Below, one piece after another: positions 20,106 through 29,671 of a DNA stretch of 64,000 bases. This DNA is from an uncultured Balneolaceae bacterium (lineage in GTDB: Bacteria; Bacteroidota; Rhodothermia; Balneolales; Balneolaceae). Both the position numbers and the translations under genes were made by a program. Under the pieces are notes generated by a model. The model was not told the DNA's origin. It ran no database searches and saw only the letters and a list, made by a program, of their open reading frames with translations. The number at the start of each line of letters is the position of its first letter. The first letter of the stretch is position 1. Where the stretch lies: contig CAKZLH010000256.1 in assembly GCA_937125285.1 (NCBI GenBank), positions 1 through 64,000 of the forward strand, written 5' to 3'.

Positions 20106-20573
20106 TTGACCAAGTTCCAACTCAATTACACTATTCGATTCTTATTACTTTACCCTGCATTAGCATGGTTATTTGTGAACTCTTTTCAGGGATTTACCCG
20201 TTTAATCCTACACATCTATGCCAATGAAGAAATCATATGGAACGGATACAGTGAACTAGAGAGGATGGACTGGGTAGCTATATTGTACTTAGTACATTTT
20301 AGCACAACACTTCTTTGCTCTTTGGTTATCAAGACAGTAGAACAATCTACTAATACATCACTTTTCGGTTTTGCTATCCTTTCAACCTTATCTGCCGTCT
20401 ATAGTGTTATTACTAATATTCCTAGTGATTATAGTGCTCAGTTGTTATTTAGCAGTTGGTCCATAGCTTGGCAAAATGAACTCATTCCATACGGTATTGA
20501 AATAATCATAACTTGGATGGCCGTTTATTCTAGCTTCAAAATTCTTAAGCACATGAAAAAAACGTCTGCATAA
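20106..20573 (+). CDS. Hypothetical membrane protein
   Basis: ORF with about four hydrophobic helices; no family recognised. Confidence 0.5.
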   Translation: MTKFQLNYTIRFLLLYPALAWLFVNSFQGFTRLILHIYANEEIIWNGYSELERMDWVAILYLVHFSTTLLCSLVIKTVEQSTNTSLFGFAILSTLSAVYSVITNIPSDYSAQLLFSSWSIAWQNELIPYGIEIIITWMAVYSSFKILKHMKKTSA

Positions 20574-20613
20574 TATATGATTGACCCTAAAGATTAACTT
20601 CTTTAGTGCCTGC

Positions 20614-21816
20614 TTACTCTTTGATAGATGGGAAATCTTCAAAGCCTAATAATTCAGCAACTTTTTGTCCGATTTCGGTATTATCCCACCAACCTGAGAA
20701 TTCAACTGCATGCGGACCATAAGCCATTAAAGGTATAGGGGTTCCCGTATGCCCGCTAGTAGTCCATGCAATATCCATAATGGAACCTTCTGAATTTGCT
20801 CCATTAAACGTCATACCACCCGTCTCGTGATCTGCTGTAACAATAACTAATGTACCAGGGTTATTTTCCGCATAAGAAATAGCGGCCCCTATGGCATCAT
20901 CAAAATCTTTAACCTCTCGTAACACATAAGGTGTATCATTTCCGTGACCACCCCAATCAATTTGTGAACCTTCTACCATTAGAAAGAAACCATTCTCTCT
21001 CTTATCAAGCATTTGTAATGCTTTTGAAGTCATTTCAGATAGTGTAGGGGTTCTATTTTCACTAGGCATCCCTCCATCCGAGAAAAGACCAACCATTTTA
21101 TCAGATTCAGTAGCCAACATTTCATCACGTGTAAACACTACAGAATATCCTTGTTCATCAAATACAGGAAGAAGATTTACATTGTCTTCTCGGCTACTAC
21201 CTGTACTATCCATAGGTACGAAATATTCATATCCACCACCCAACATAACGTCTACATTTGCATATACCATTTGTTCTGCAATTTGGGAATACTTAGAACG
21301 GGAATCTATATGACTCACAAAACTCGCTGGAGTAGCGTGTGTTATACCCGAGGTAGAAATGATACCTGTACCCATACCCTTTTGTTGAGCAAATTCTAGA
21401 AGAGTAACACAGTCATTACCATTTTCATCTTGAGCAATAACCCCGTTATTAGTTTTAATCCCGCAGGAGTAGGCCGTAGCACCAGCTGCAGAATCTGTAA
21501 TTAAATTGTTAGCAGCATAGGTTTTTATAATACCCGTAACTGGGAACCTCTGAACGTGGAGTTTACCACCTGGTCCCACTTCATTTAATTGGCCACTATA
21601 TAATTGTGCTACGCCTGTACCATCACCAATCATGAAGATGACTTTATTTATGGCTCTATCCGCCACAAGATTAAGTCTTTCCCCTTTTATTTCATTTGCA
21701 CTAGATACGTCTAATGTTTCAGTTTTAAGACCCGTATCGTAACCAGAGTCACCTTGATCGCCGCAGCTAATACTTATAGAAGTAACAAACAACAATAGGA
21801 TTGTGAATTTTTTCAT
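20614..21816 (-). CDS. Alkaline phosphatase (PhoA family) lipoprotein
   Basis: IFMIGDGTGVAQLYSG, TDSAAGATAYSCGIKT, IVTADHETGG; lipobox-like SISCG. Confidence 0.94.
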   Translation of the reverse strand: MKKFTILLLFVTSISISCGDQGDSGYDTGLKTETLDVSSANEIKGERLNLVADRAINKVIFMIGDGTGVAQLYSGQLNEVGPGGKLHVQRFPVTGIIKTYAANNLITDSAAGATAYSCGIKTNNGVIAQDENGNDCVTLLEFAQQKGMGTGIISTSGITHATPASFVSHIDSRSKYSQIAEQMVYANVDVMLGGGYEYFVPMDSTGSSREDNVNLLPVFDEQGYSVVFTRDEMLATESDKMVGLFSDGGMPSENRTPTLSEMTSKALQMLDKRENGFFLMVEGSQIDWGGHGNDTPYVLREVKDFDDAIGAAISYAENNPGTLVIVTADHETGGMTFNGANSEGSIMDIAWTTSGHTGTPIPLMAYGPHAVEFSGWWDNTEIGQKVAELLGFEDFPSIKE

Positions 21817-21879
21817 AGTCGTGTATGTATGATGAATTAGGATGATTATAAATTCGTAGTTACTATTAACAATCGCTAA

Positions 21880-23604
21880 CTATTCTTTGTTAAATCTTGG
21901 TAACATACTCTTTATAATACCCCAAACTCCCTTTGCTGGTTTAGGTGCATTTTTTGCCCGTTCTGATGCTTGATTAAGTGTTTTTATTTCAACTTTTGGA
22001 GAAAACTTCTTAGAATTTTTCGGGCTTTGCTTTGATTTAGAAGGCTTTTTATGCTGCGATTTTGATTTATTCTTAGATTTTTTTTGGTCTTTTTTTAATG
22101 TGACCGTGACCGATGGTTTAGAGCCCTTAGTTGTTTTCGAAGCCTGCTTAGACCCATTGTACTCCTTAGACTCCATTGTCTGCTCAATCTTCTCATCCTC
22201 ATCTTTTGGAACTTCAGGCACTTTGACTTCACCATCAATCTTCAAAAATATTTCTAAAACTCCACCCTCTCTTCTATTAAACTGTACATGTTCAGCTTTT
22301 GTAAAATCAGGAGTAAGAGTGGATTGAGTTTTCTGAACTTCAGCACCATCTTGCTCATGGCTTCCACCTTCTTGATTAGCCGATTGTTTCTTACTTTTTG
22401 TTATTACAACCAATTTAGAATCTTCAGAAGGTGTTTTGCCTTTTTTTGTTTTCTTGGCTGCCTGTTGGTCATTTTCAAAAAGAGTCTCAATGCTGCCTTT
22501 TTTTACGGTAATAACGTTTAAACTATTACCCACTTTCTTTTCAATAGCTTCAAAGTATTTTTGATCTTGCCTATTTACCAGAGTGACGGCCGTACCACTT
22601 TTGTCGTATCTCCCCGTTCTACCAATTCGATGGATGTAATCCTCCACAGCTCTCGGTACATCATAGTTGATGATCATTGAAACATCCTGAATGTCAATAC
22701 CTCTCGCCAATACGTCTGTTGCTACAATTACAGAAATCTGTCCATTCTTAAAGGACTGAAGGGCTTTATTTCTCTCACTTTGATCTCGGTCTCCATGGAT
22801 GGCAACCGATTCAACATCAATTTTTTTAAGTGCATTTACAAGTTGGTCTGCACCTTTTTTGGTGGCTGTAAAAATGATGCAAGATTTCCATGCATGCTGA
22901 CTAAAATAACGTTGAATGAATCGAATCTTTTCCCTTCCATCAAGAATAAATGCTTTCTGATCAACTGAATTAGAAGTCATTGAAACAGCGATTTCAACCT
23001 TTTTAGGGTTGTTCATAATTTTATTTGCCAAACTGTGAATGTCTTTTGGCATAGTGGCGGAGAATAGTAGATTCTGTCGGTTCTTAGGTAATTTATCTAT
23101 GATATGCTGAACATCGGGAAGAAATCCCATATCTAACATACGATCAGCTTCATCCAGAATTAGAAATTCAATACCTGAAAAATCTATATCAGAAACCTTC
23201 ATCTGATCGATTAATCGCCCAGGTGTTGCTACTAAAATATCAACACCTGCTTTAATAGCCGATGCTTGTTTACCGAAATCTTCTCCTCCGATAATAGTCG
23301 CAGAACTAGTACCCGTATGATATCCTAATGCAAATATTTGTTCGTCTATTTGTTGAGCAAGTTCTCGAGTTGGGGATAGTATTAACGTCCGGATATGGTC
23401 TTTCTTTTCTCTGAGCATTAATTCCAAAACGGGAATTACAAATGCCCCTGTCTTACCTGTTCCTGTCTGAGCAGCTCCTAAAACATCATGTCCCTCTAAT
23501 AAAAGCGGGATACATTGTTCCTGTATAGGCGTAGGCTCTTGAAATCCTACATCGTTTAAACCTGCTTGTAATAGTTCGTGTAGATTAAAATCTTTAAATA
23601 ACAA
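21880..23604 (-). CDS. DEAD-box ATP-dependent RNA helicase with Lys/Ser-rich C-terminal tail
   Basis: AQTGTGKT, DEAD (LILDEADRMLDMGF), SATMP, HRIGRTGR; tail KKSKNKSKSQHKKPSKSKQ. Confidence 0.95.
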   Translation of the reverse strand: MLFKDFNLHELLQAGLNDVGFQEPTPIQEQCIPLLLEGHDVLGAAQTGTGKTGAFVIPVLELMLREKKDHIRTLILSPTRELAQQIDEQIFALGYHTGTSSATIIGGEDFGKQASAIKAGVDILVATPGRLIDQMKVSDIDFSGIEFLILDEADRMLDMGFLPDVQHIIDKLPKNRQNLLFSATMPKDIHSLANKIMNNPKKVEIAVSMTSNSVDQKAFILDGREKIRFIQRYFSQHAWKSCIIFTATKKGADQLVNALKKIDVESVAIHGDRDQSERNKALQSFKNGQISVIVATDVLARGIDIQDVSMIINYDVPRAVEDYIHRIGRTGRYDKSGTAVTLVNRQDQKYFEAIEKKVGNSLNVITVKKGSIETLFENDQQAAKKTKKGKTPSEDSKLVVITKSKKQSANQEGGSHEQDGAEVQKTQSTLTPDFTKAEHVQFNRREGGVLEIFLKIDGEVKVPEVPKDEDEKIEQTMESKEYNGSKQASKTTKGSKPSVTVTLKKDQKKSKNKSKSQHKKPSKSKQSPKNSKKFSPKVEIKTLNQASERAKNAPKPAKGVWGIIKSMLPRFNKE

Positions 23605-23737
23605 TGGTAGTATAAATAGTCTTTTGGTTTCTCGTAATATACATACAATATGTGAAAAGTGTTTTAGTGTATGATTTATTCTATCTTACTATGATAATTG
23701 AATCTTTTTTTAAATCATCTTAATCAAATATTTATAT

Positions 23738-24457
23738 ATGTTACCTGAAAAGACATCTAAAATAGGCGTTATTGGACTATTAACCATCGCCTCAATATCT
23801 CTTGCTTGTACATCAGAGAGTTCTACTTATCCTGAAAAAGCATCCCTCAACTCACTAGTAGATAGTGTGAGTTACGCCATTGGTTATCAAAATGGAAATC
23901 AACTATCTGCCCAAGGATTTGGAAATGTTGACTTAGATAATTTTATCGCGGGTTTTCAATCTGGTCAAAACAGTACTGAGAATGAAATGGCAGATGTTAA
24001 TATTCAGGAACTTTTTGGCCGATTCGGTCAGTATCTCATGGATCAAATGAAGGTCGAAAATCTAGAAGAGCAAAAAGCATTTTTAGCCGAAAATAGATCC
24101 AAAGAAGGAGTTATGGAAACAGCTTCAGGCTTACAATATAAAGTTCTAGAAGAAGGTACTGGGGATTCTCCTACTCCTGAAAATACGGTGGTGGTTCAGT
24201 ACGAAGGTACTCTCATTGATGGTACCCGCTTCGATGGTACATATGATGAATTAGGAAACCCAGGCGAACCCGCTGAATTTGTGTTGGGAGGAGTAATACC
24301 AGGCTGGACAGAGGGTTTACAATTAATGAAAGAAGGTGCTGTTTACATGTTTTACATACCATCAGAATTAGCGTATGGTGAAAATCCAAGACCTGGTGGC
24401 GCGATTCAGCCAAATGACATGCTTATCTTCAAAATTGAATTAACTGAAGTTAAATAA
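23738..24457 (+). CDS. FKBP-type peptidyl-prolyl isomerase (Mip/FkpA-like lipoprotein)
   Basis: Lipobox SLAC; DSVSYAIGYQNGNQL N-domain; VVVQYEGTLIDGTRFDGTY, IPGWTEGLQLM, IPSELAYGE. Confidence 0.93.
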   Translation: MLPEKTSKIGVIGLLTIASISLACTSESSTYPEKASLNSLVDSVSYAIGYQNGNQLSAQGFGNVDLDNFIAGFQSGQNSTENEMADVNIQELFGRFGQYLMDQMKVENLEEQKAFLAENRSKEGVMETASGLQYKVLEEGTGDSPTPENTVVVQYEGTLIDGTRFDGTYDELGNPGEPAEFVLGGVIPGWTEGLQLMKEGAVYMFYIPSELAYGENPRPGGAIQPNDMLIFKIELTEVK

Positions 24458-24458
24458 G

Positions 24459-26198
24459 CTAGCTAGAAATTTTTTTCATTAGGCCGGTTCTACGACTAGT
24501 ATTTGTAGAAACGGCCTTTTTTATTTGCTCTAGTGTTGCTAGTAGAGTAACTGATTTCTTTGCTCTCGTAATGGCTGTATAGAGCAACTCACGCGTGTGC
24601 AATGGAGAATCCTCAGGATTTAAAACCACCAGCACGTGATCAAACTCAGATCCTTGAGATTTATGAATTGTGAGCGCAAATGCAAGATCATAACGTGGTA
24701 ATCTACTGACCAATATCTCCTCTTTTTCTCCATCTAGTTTTGCAATCATATCTGGAGTAATAGAACTGCATACTCCCATATCGCCATTAAAAAGATTGGT
24801 ATTGGGATCATTGACTTGAACAATCACAGGACGCCCCAGATACCAAGCAGATGTTCTACTCGGAGCTTTTTGTTTACTCGCACTTTGATCCATTATACGA
24901 TTAATAGTATGACATCCGAATGGACCCACTTTATAAGGGCTAAGGACCTTATAACTATCCTTCAAATCACTATCCTCAAGTAAAGCTAGCGAATACTCTA
25001 GGTCATTTTTAGCCCATGAACTCAGTAAAGGCAAATGCATGTCTAAGTCTGATTTAGAATCAATCCACTCCAGGTCAGCTTTTGAAGAGTCCAAGAGTAA
25101 TTGCTCCACTAAGTCGGTCTCCCCTTTTTTTATGGCATCAGCTAATTCAGGGATGTGACTTGCTTCATTCTGCCTGTACACTCTATTTAACTCAAAAACT
25201 TGATACGGTGAAGAATCCTTCTCTACCTCAGATGAAATCGCACATAAATCTCCAAGCAAATTACCCGCTTCAACAGACTCTAATTGGTGATGATCGCCTA
25301 ACAGCACCAACTGTGTACGATGATCTAATGCTGTTAATACATGATAAAACAAATCAATGTCAATCATAGAAGCTTCATCAATGATAATGAGATCGGCCGA
25401 AAGTTTATTTTTTTTCGTACGTCGGAATGTGCCATCCCATTGAGCATGAAGCATTCGATGAATGGTCATAGGACTACCATACACTTCAATCAAATCGCTC
25501 GCTATAGATTGTTGCATTCGTTTTGCAGCCTTACCTGTAGGAGCTGCCAAAACAATACTTTTATTCGGAAACCAATGTTGGTAAACCCTTAAAATTTTTT
25601 CCAGAGTAAATGTTTTACCCGTACCTGGTCCACCTGTTACTATACTAAAGCGTGAATTAAGAATCTGAAACAACACTTTTAACTTAGCGTCGTCTAATTC
25701 GGCAAAATTATTGATTACCCAATCATTATACTCTGAAAATGAAATGGGTAATTCGTTTTCTGAAAGGAAGCTTGAATTGGTATGACGATTTTGATTCAGC
25801 CAATCGGCTATATACTGCTCATAAACCCAATATCGATGCATATAGAGGCGATCTTCCTCTAAAATAAATGGCCTAAAGTCTCCCTTTATGGGAAGTGCCT
25901 CCAATGTTTGACGTATGAAATCATGGGTCCATTCTTCTCCCTTTAATCGCATATATAACGCATGAAGTATTGAACTGGGCTCAATTAAATCATTCACGGT
26001 AGTACAAACATAACCCATTCGATGAAACTGATACCATTGCAAAAGTAAAAAGCGCTGCACATAACCCTGTTCAGATACCGCATGATTTGCACCAAATTCA
26101 TCATATAAGTACGAATTAAACGCCTTATAAGACTGATATTCAGCGTTCGATACAGATTGCTTAGTTAACCAATCACCAATGATATCTGAAGCACTCAT
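24459..26198 (-). CDS. recD: Exodeoxyribonuclease V subunit alpha RecD
   Basis: GGPGTGKTFTLEKIL, AAPTGKAAKRM, DEASMIDIDLF, ALTIHKSQGSEFD; adjacent recB. Confidence 0.93.
   Translation of the reverse strand: MSASDIIGDWLTKQSVSNAEYQSYKAFNSYLYDEFGANHAVSEQGYVQRFLLLQWYQFHRMGYVCTTVNDLIEPSSILHALYMRLKGEEWTHDFIRQTLEALPIKGDFRPFILEEDRLYMHRYWVYEQYIADWLNQNRHTNSSFLSENELPISFSEYNDWVINNFAELDDAKLKVLFQILNSRFSIVTGGPGTGKTFTLEKILRVYQHWFPNKSIVLAAPTGKAAKRMQQSIASDLIEVYGSPMTIHRMLHAQWDGTFRRTKKNKLSADLIIIDEASMIDIDLFYHVLTALDHRTQLVLLGDHHQLESVEAGNLLGDLCAISSEVEKDSSPYQVFELNRVYRQNEASHIPELADAIKKGETDLVEQLLLDSSKADLEWIDSKSDLDMHLPLLSSWAKNDLEYSLALLEDSDLKDSYKVLSPYKVGPFGCHTINRIMDQSASKQKAPSRTSAWYLGRPVIVQVNDPNTNLFNGDMGVCSSITPDMIAKLDGEKEEILVSRLPRYDLAFALTIHKSQGSEFDHVLVVLNPEDSPLHTRELLYTAITRAKKSVTLLATLEQIKKAVSTNTSRRTGLMKKISS
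24481..24525 (+). terminator. Rho-independent terminator-like hairpin for the upstream FKBP gene, inside the 3' end of recD
   Basis: AGGCCGGTTCTAC-loop-GTAGAAACGGCCT (12 of 13 positions complementary) followed by TTTTTATTT. Confidence 0.7.
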
Positions 26199-29100
26199 TA
26201 TACCCCCTCCTTTGGAAGTAATTCGGCCATTAGGTCGGATATTGTTTGGATATTTGGGCGATGATGATATTTGCCATTCATAGGATTTTCATTGTGTAAT
26301 CCACGTACAAATACATAGATATATCCACCGAAATGTCGATCGTAATCATATCCACTCATGTAAGTGCTAAGGTACTTGTGCAAGGCTAGGCTATAAAGAT
26401 GCCCTTGGATATCAAAACTCAAATCTAACATTGCCTTATTCAATTGTTCTGGCGCATAGGCATTCTCACCCTTAAGAGTGTTGGTCTTATAATCTAGCAC
26501 AAAAAATTTCCCATCATGTTCGAACACTAAATCAATAAAACCCTTAAGAAATCCCTTGGGAAGTGATTGATTATTGGAGCTTTTGCCATCTATTTCATTA
26601 CCCCCTCCCCTAATTAAGGAATATAGGGTCTCGGGTTGAAGGGAATCTGATGGAATGAGAAACGGTTTCTCCACAATTATTTGCCTTTTAGCTAGTTCTT
26701 TTAAGCAACAAGATTGAATTAATTCGGTATTCATCGTTGCATGTACCCATGAGTAGATATGCTCTGAATGAGCTTCATTCAACCCGAAATTGCTAGACTC
26801 TTGAAGTACCCATTCTCTATAATTGAACGGTCCAAGAACCCATTGCTCCAACAACTGCTCCATCAATCTATGGAAAAAACTTCCAATTTCTGCCCCCTTG
26901 GGCATAGTTGCAATACTTGTTCTATCCTTATAATCATCTGATTGTTGATCTTCTCGATCATCATCCTTTACATGTATGGATTTTGAAAATATTGAAGAAT
27001 CGATTGCCGTAGACTGGTGATTTTTTAAACTCGAATAGGAATGGATTCGGCGATAATTTTGAAGTGATTCGGGGGTTTGCAGCTCATTCAATTTCAAGTC
27101 AACGGATGCTGCTACATGATTTGGCGAATGTAGTTCGGTCTTAATAGCCGGCAGCTCAGAACTTGACCATGCTTTAAAAGGGGCATTTAATTCGTCTAAT
27201 GTACCCGATATGTGTGATGCCAATGTGTCGGCATGCTTATCAGAACTGGATTTAGGAGCTGTTCTTGGGGATCTCATTTTTGATTCAATTAAAGACCCTA
27301 AGAGCTCTTTATCCATGCATGTTGCGAGGAGCCCCGAACTCCACCCACTCATTCCCGTATGATTGTAGAGGAAACAGAGTGATTCGGCTCTGGTAATGGA
27401 CACGTAAGCTAGACGAATCCTGTTGGCTATCTCTTCGCGCATCATCGGGACAATGGTGGTTGCATGCAATTTTTTAGAGCTAGCCACCAGACGTATATCA
27501 TAGTATTGATTGCCATCCATCCGATATTTAATAATTTTGTTGGTGATGGTTGGGGTTTTACCAGCCGCCTCGAATGGGCAAAATACGATAGGAAATTGTA
27601 AGCCCTTACTACGATGAGTGGTGATGATGTTTACCATCTGCTCATCGGTGTTGAGTCGAATGATTTCTTCATCTTCTTCTATGCGATGCTCAGAATTTTG
27701 AGATTCAAAAAAGTGGATCAGTCCATTCAATCCTAAGCCTTTAGACTTTTGTTGGCGTTGTATAATCTCTAAAAGATGATCAATATTGGTTACAATTCGC
27801 TCAAAGTCAGTATTTAGTGGCCATTGGTCATAAAGCTTCAAGTGCTCAAATAAATCTCTAAGGACCCATGCTACATCTTTTTTCTGAATATCTTCCGATG
27901 CCTTGTAGATAGCATCCAATAGGTTTGTCCAAAATACACCGTCGGTTTGTTTTGTCCTCAATTGTTCGGCTGTAAAACCACCCAACGGATGAGCTAATAC
28001 ATAATTGATAACTTTTTCCTGATTTGGGTTCTGTAAGACACCTAGCCAAGTACGTATATACTCTGATTCTTTAGTTTGATATATCGATTCTTGAGAATTG
28101 ATGATAGCCGGTATGCCGTTTCTCGACAGCAATTTATGTATATCAAATGCTTGAAAATTGGTATGAACAAGTATCGCAATGTCCGAGGGTTGTATCTTTT
28201 TCATAGCGATACCCTGTGGCCCCTTAGTGGAGAGATACAAAGAATTATTTAGTAAATAGTTAACCCTTTTCCCTAAATCATCCATTATGGAGGCACTTGT
28301 CTGTTCGGATGTTTGGGATGGAATAGGTATCCATTGAATGGGATTTAAGCGCTTAGTTCCCTCTTCGTTTAGCCATATATGATTATTGTACTTAGCATAT
28401 TCCTGAGATTCTTTGTCCGATTTTTCAGAGGGATGATGACTATTTTGATAATCAATGGGCAACCAAAAGGGTAGCTTGGAAGATTCAGATGAGAAAAATT
28501 GGTTGGTGAAGGCTAATAATTCAGGGTTAGAACGATAATTATAGGAAAGCTTATAATGATGATCTTTGTTCACCCATTCTTTCGCCTCTAAATAGGTATG
28601 AATATCGGCTCCACGAAAACCATAAATTGCTTGCTTGGGATCACCAATCAAATACAAGGTGCCCTCAGAAAAACCTTCAAATAATTTCTTAAATATGGCA
28701 AATTGATAGGTATCCGTGTCTTGAAATTCATCAATTAGAGCCACTGGAAATGCATTTCGAAGGATTGATAAAAACTCTACATCTGCCTGATTAATCACCT
28801 TAGATACAATCCGAATCAAATCGTTATAATCAAGCGTAGCTCTCTTCTTCTTCTCTTGACTGAAACGCTCTCTAAGTTCTTGAATCCAAAGTTCGGTAAG
28901 TGAGTGAAAGAGTTCCTCTTGCACTTCATCCTCTTCCCAATAGCTCGCGGGAAATTCAGTTTCAACATAAGGGGCAAAGGATTCTAAGGAAGTTGGAATA
29001 TTGCGTGCGTTTGAATAATCCTCAAATGCATGAATTAAAGCACTTCTAGGATGAATTGGAAGCTCATCATAGAGGATCTTTCCATATTTAGTATAAAAGT

Positions 29101-29671
29101 CTTCTGGACTCTTAATGCCCTTACCCGTTTGTAGTATGGTATTCTGAAATAATCGTTGTACCTGTGAATCGGATGGTGCAAAAAAATCACGCCACGACGA
29201 TCGAAGCAAATCCATAATCAATGATTCTGGATTGGTTAGGAGCTCAAAATCCGGACTTACACCAAACTGAAAAGGATAATCTCGAAGTAATTTTTGGCAA
29301 AATCCGTGTATAGTGGATATATGAGATTCATCAAACTCTAAAACCGCATGTTGCAAACGAGTAATCACCTTCTCATTTGACGCATACTTCTGAGTAACAT
29401 ATTCTAAAAATTCATCATTTGAAGGTTCTATATCGGGGGAATCTTGAAGCCTTTCCAAAACTTCGCGGCAACGTGACTGTATTCTCTCTCGTAATTCAAC
29501 CGTAGCAGCATCTGTGAAGGTTAACACCAATAGTTCACGAATATCATGATTGGTTTCTGCAATTAAGCGTACAAATAACGAACTGATATTATAGGTCTTA
29601 CCCGTCCCAGCATTGGCCTCAACCAAGTGGATTCCCTTAAGACTCGCATGCTTTACATCAAAGTCCTGCAT
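26198..29671 (-). CDS. recB: Exodeoxyribonuclease V subunit beta RecB
   Basis: EANAGTGKTYNISSLFVRL, IGDPKQAIYGFRGADI, THRSKGLQFPIVFCPF; nuclease motif GFIDLVFEHDGKFFVLDYKTN. Confidence 0.95.
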   Translation of the reverse strand: MQDFDVKHASLKGIHLVEANAGTGKTYNISSLFVRLIAETNHDIRELLVLTFTDAATVELRERIQSRCREVLERLQDSPDIEPSNDEFLEYVTQKYASNEKVITRLQHAVLEFDESHISTIHGFCQKLLRDYPFQFGVSPDFELLTNPESLIMDLLRSSWRDFFAPSDSQVQRLFQNTILQTGKGIKSPEDFYTKYGKILYDELPIHPRSALIHAFEDYSNARNIPTSLESFAPYVETEFPASYWEEDEVQEELFHSLTELWIQELRERFSQEKKKRATLDYNDLIRIVSKVINQADVEFLSILRNAFPVALIDEFQDTDTYQFAIFKKLFEGFSEGTLYLIGDPKQAIYGFRGADIHTYLEAKEWVNKDHHYKLSYNYRSNPELLAFTNQFFSSESSKLPFWLPIDYQNSHHPSEKSDKESQEYAKYNNHIWLNEEGTKRLNPIQWIPIPSQTSEQTSASIMDDLGKRVNYLLNNSLYLSTKGPQGIAMKKIQPSDIAILVHTNFQAFDIHKLLSRNGIPAIINSQESIYQTKESEYIRTWLGVLQNPNQEKVINYVLAHPLGGFTAEQLRTKQTDGVFWTNLLDAIYKASEDIQKKDVAWVLRDLFEHLKLYDQWPLNTDFERIVTNIDHLLEIIQRQQKSKGLGLNGLIHFFESQNSEHRIEEDEEIIRLNTDEQMVNIITTHRSKGLQFPIVFCPFEAAGKTPTITNKIIKYRMDGNQYYDIRLVASSKKLHATTIVPMMREEIANRIRLAYVSITRAESLCFLYNHTGMSGWSSGLLATCMDKELLGSLIESKMRSPRTAPKSSSDKHADTLASHISGTLDELNAPFKAWSSSELPAIKTELHSPNHVAASVDLKLNELQTPESLQNYRRIHSYSSLKNHQSTAIDSSIFSKSIHVKDDDREDQQSDDYKDRTSIATMPKGAEIGSFFHRLMEQLLEQWVLGPFNYREWVLQESSNFGLNEAHSEHIYSWVHATMNTELIQSCCLKELAKRQIIVEKPFLIPSDSLQPETLYSLIRGGGNEIDGKSSNNQSLPKGFLKGFIDLVFEHDGKFFVLDYKTNTLKGENAYAPEQLNKAMLDLSFDIQGHLYSLALHKYLSTYMSGYDYDRHFGGYIYVFVRGLHNENPMNGKYHHRPNIQTISDLMAELLPKEGV

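Noticed and set aside
20587-20606. CTAAAGA-TTAACT-TCTTTAG hairpin between convergent genes
   Set aside because: Short stem with no T-run on either strand; too weak to call a terminator.
21960-22130. Lys/Ser-rich repetitive tail of the DEAD-box helicase as a tandem repeat
   Set aside because: Low-complexity basic tails are ordinary for DEAD-box helicases; no regular repeat unit is visible in the DNA.
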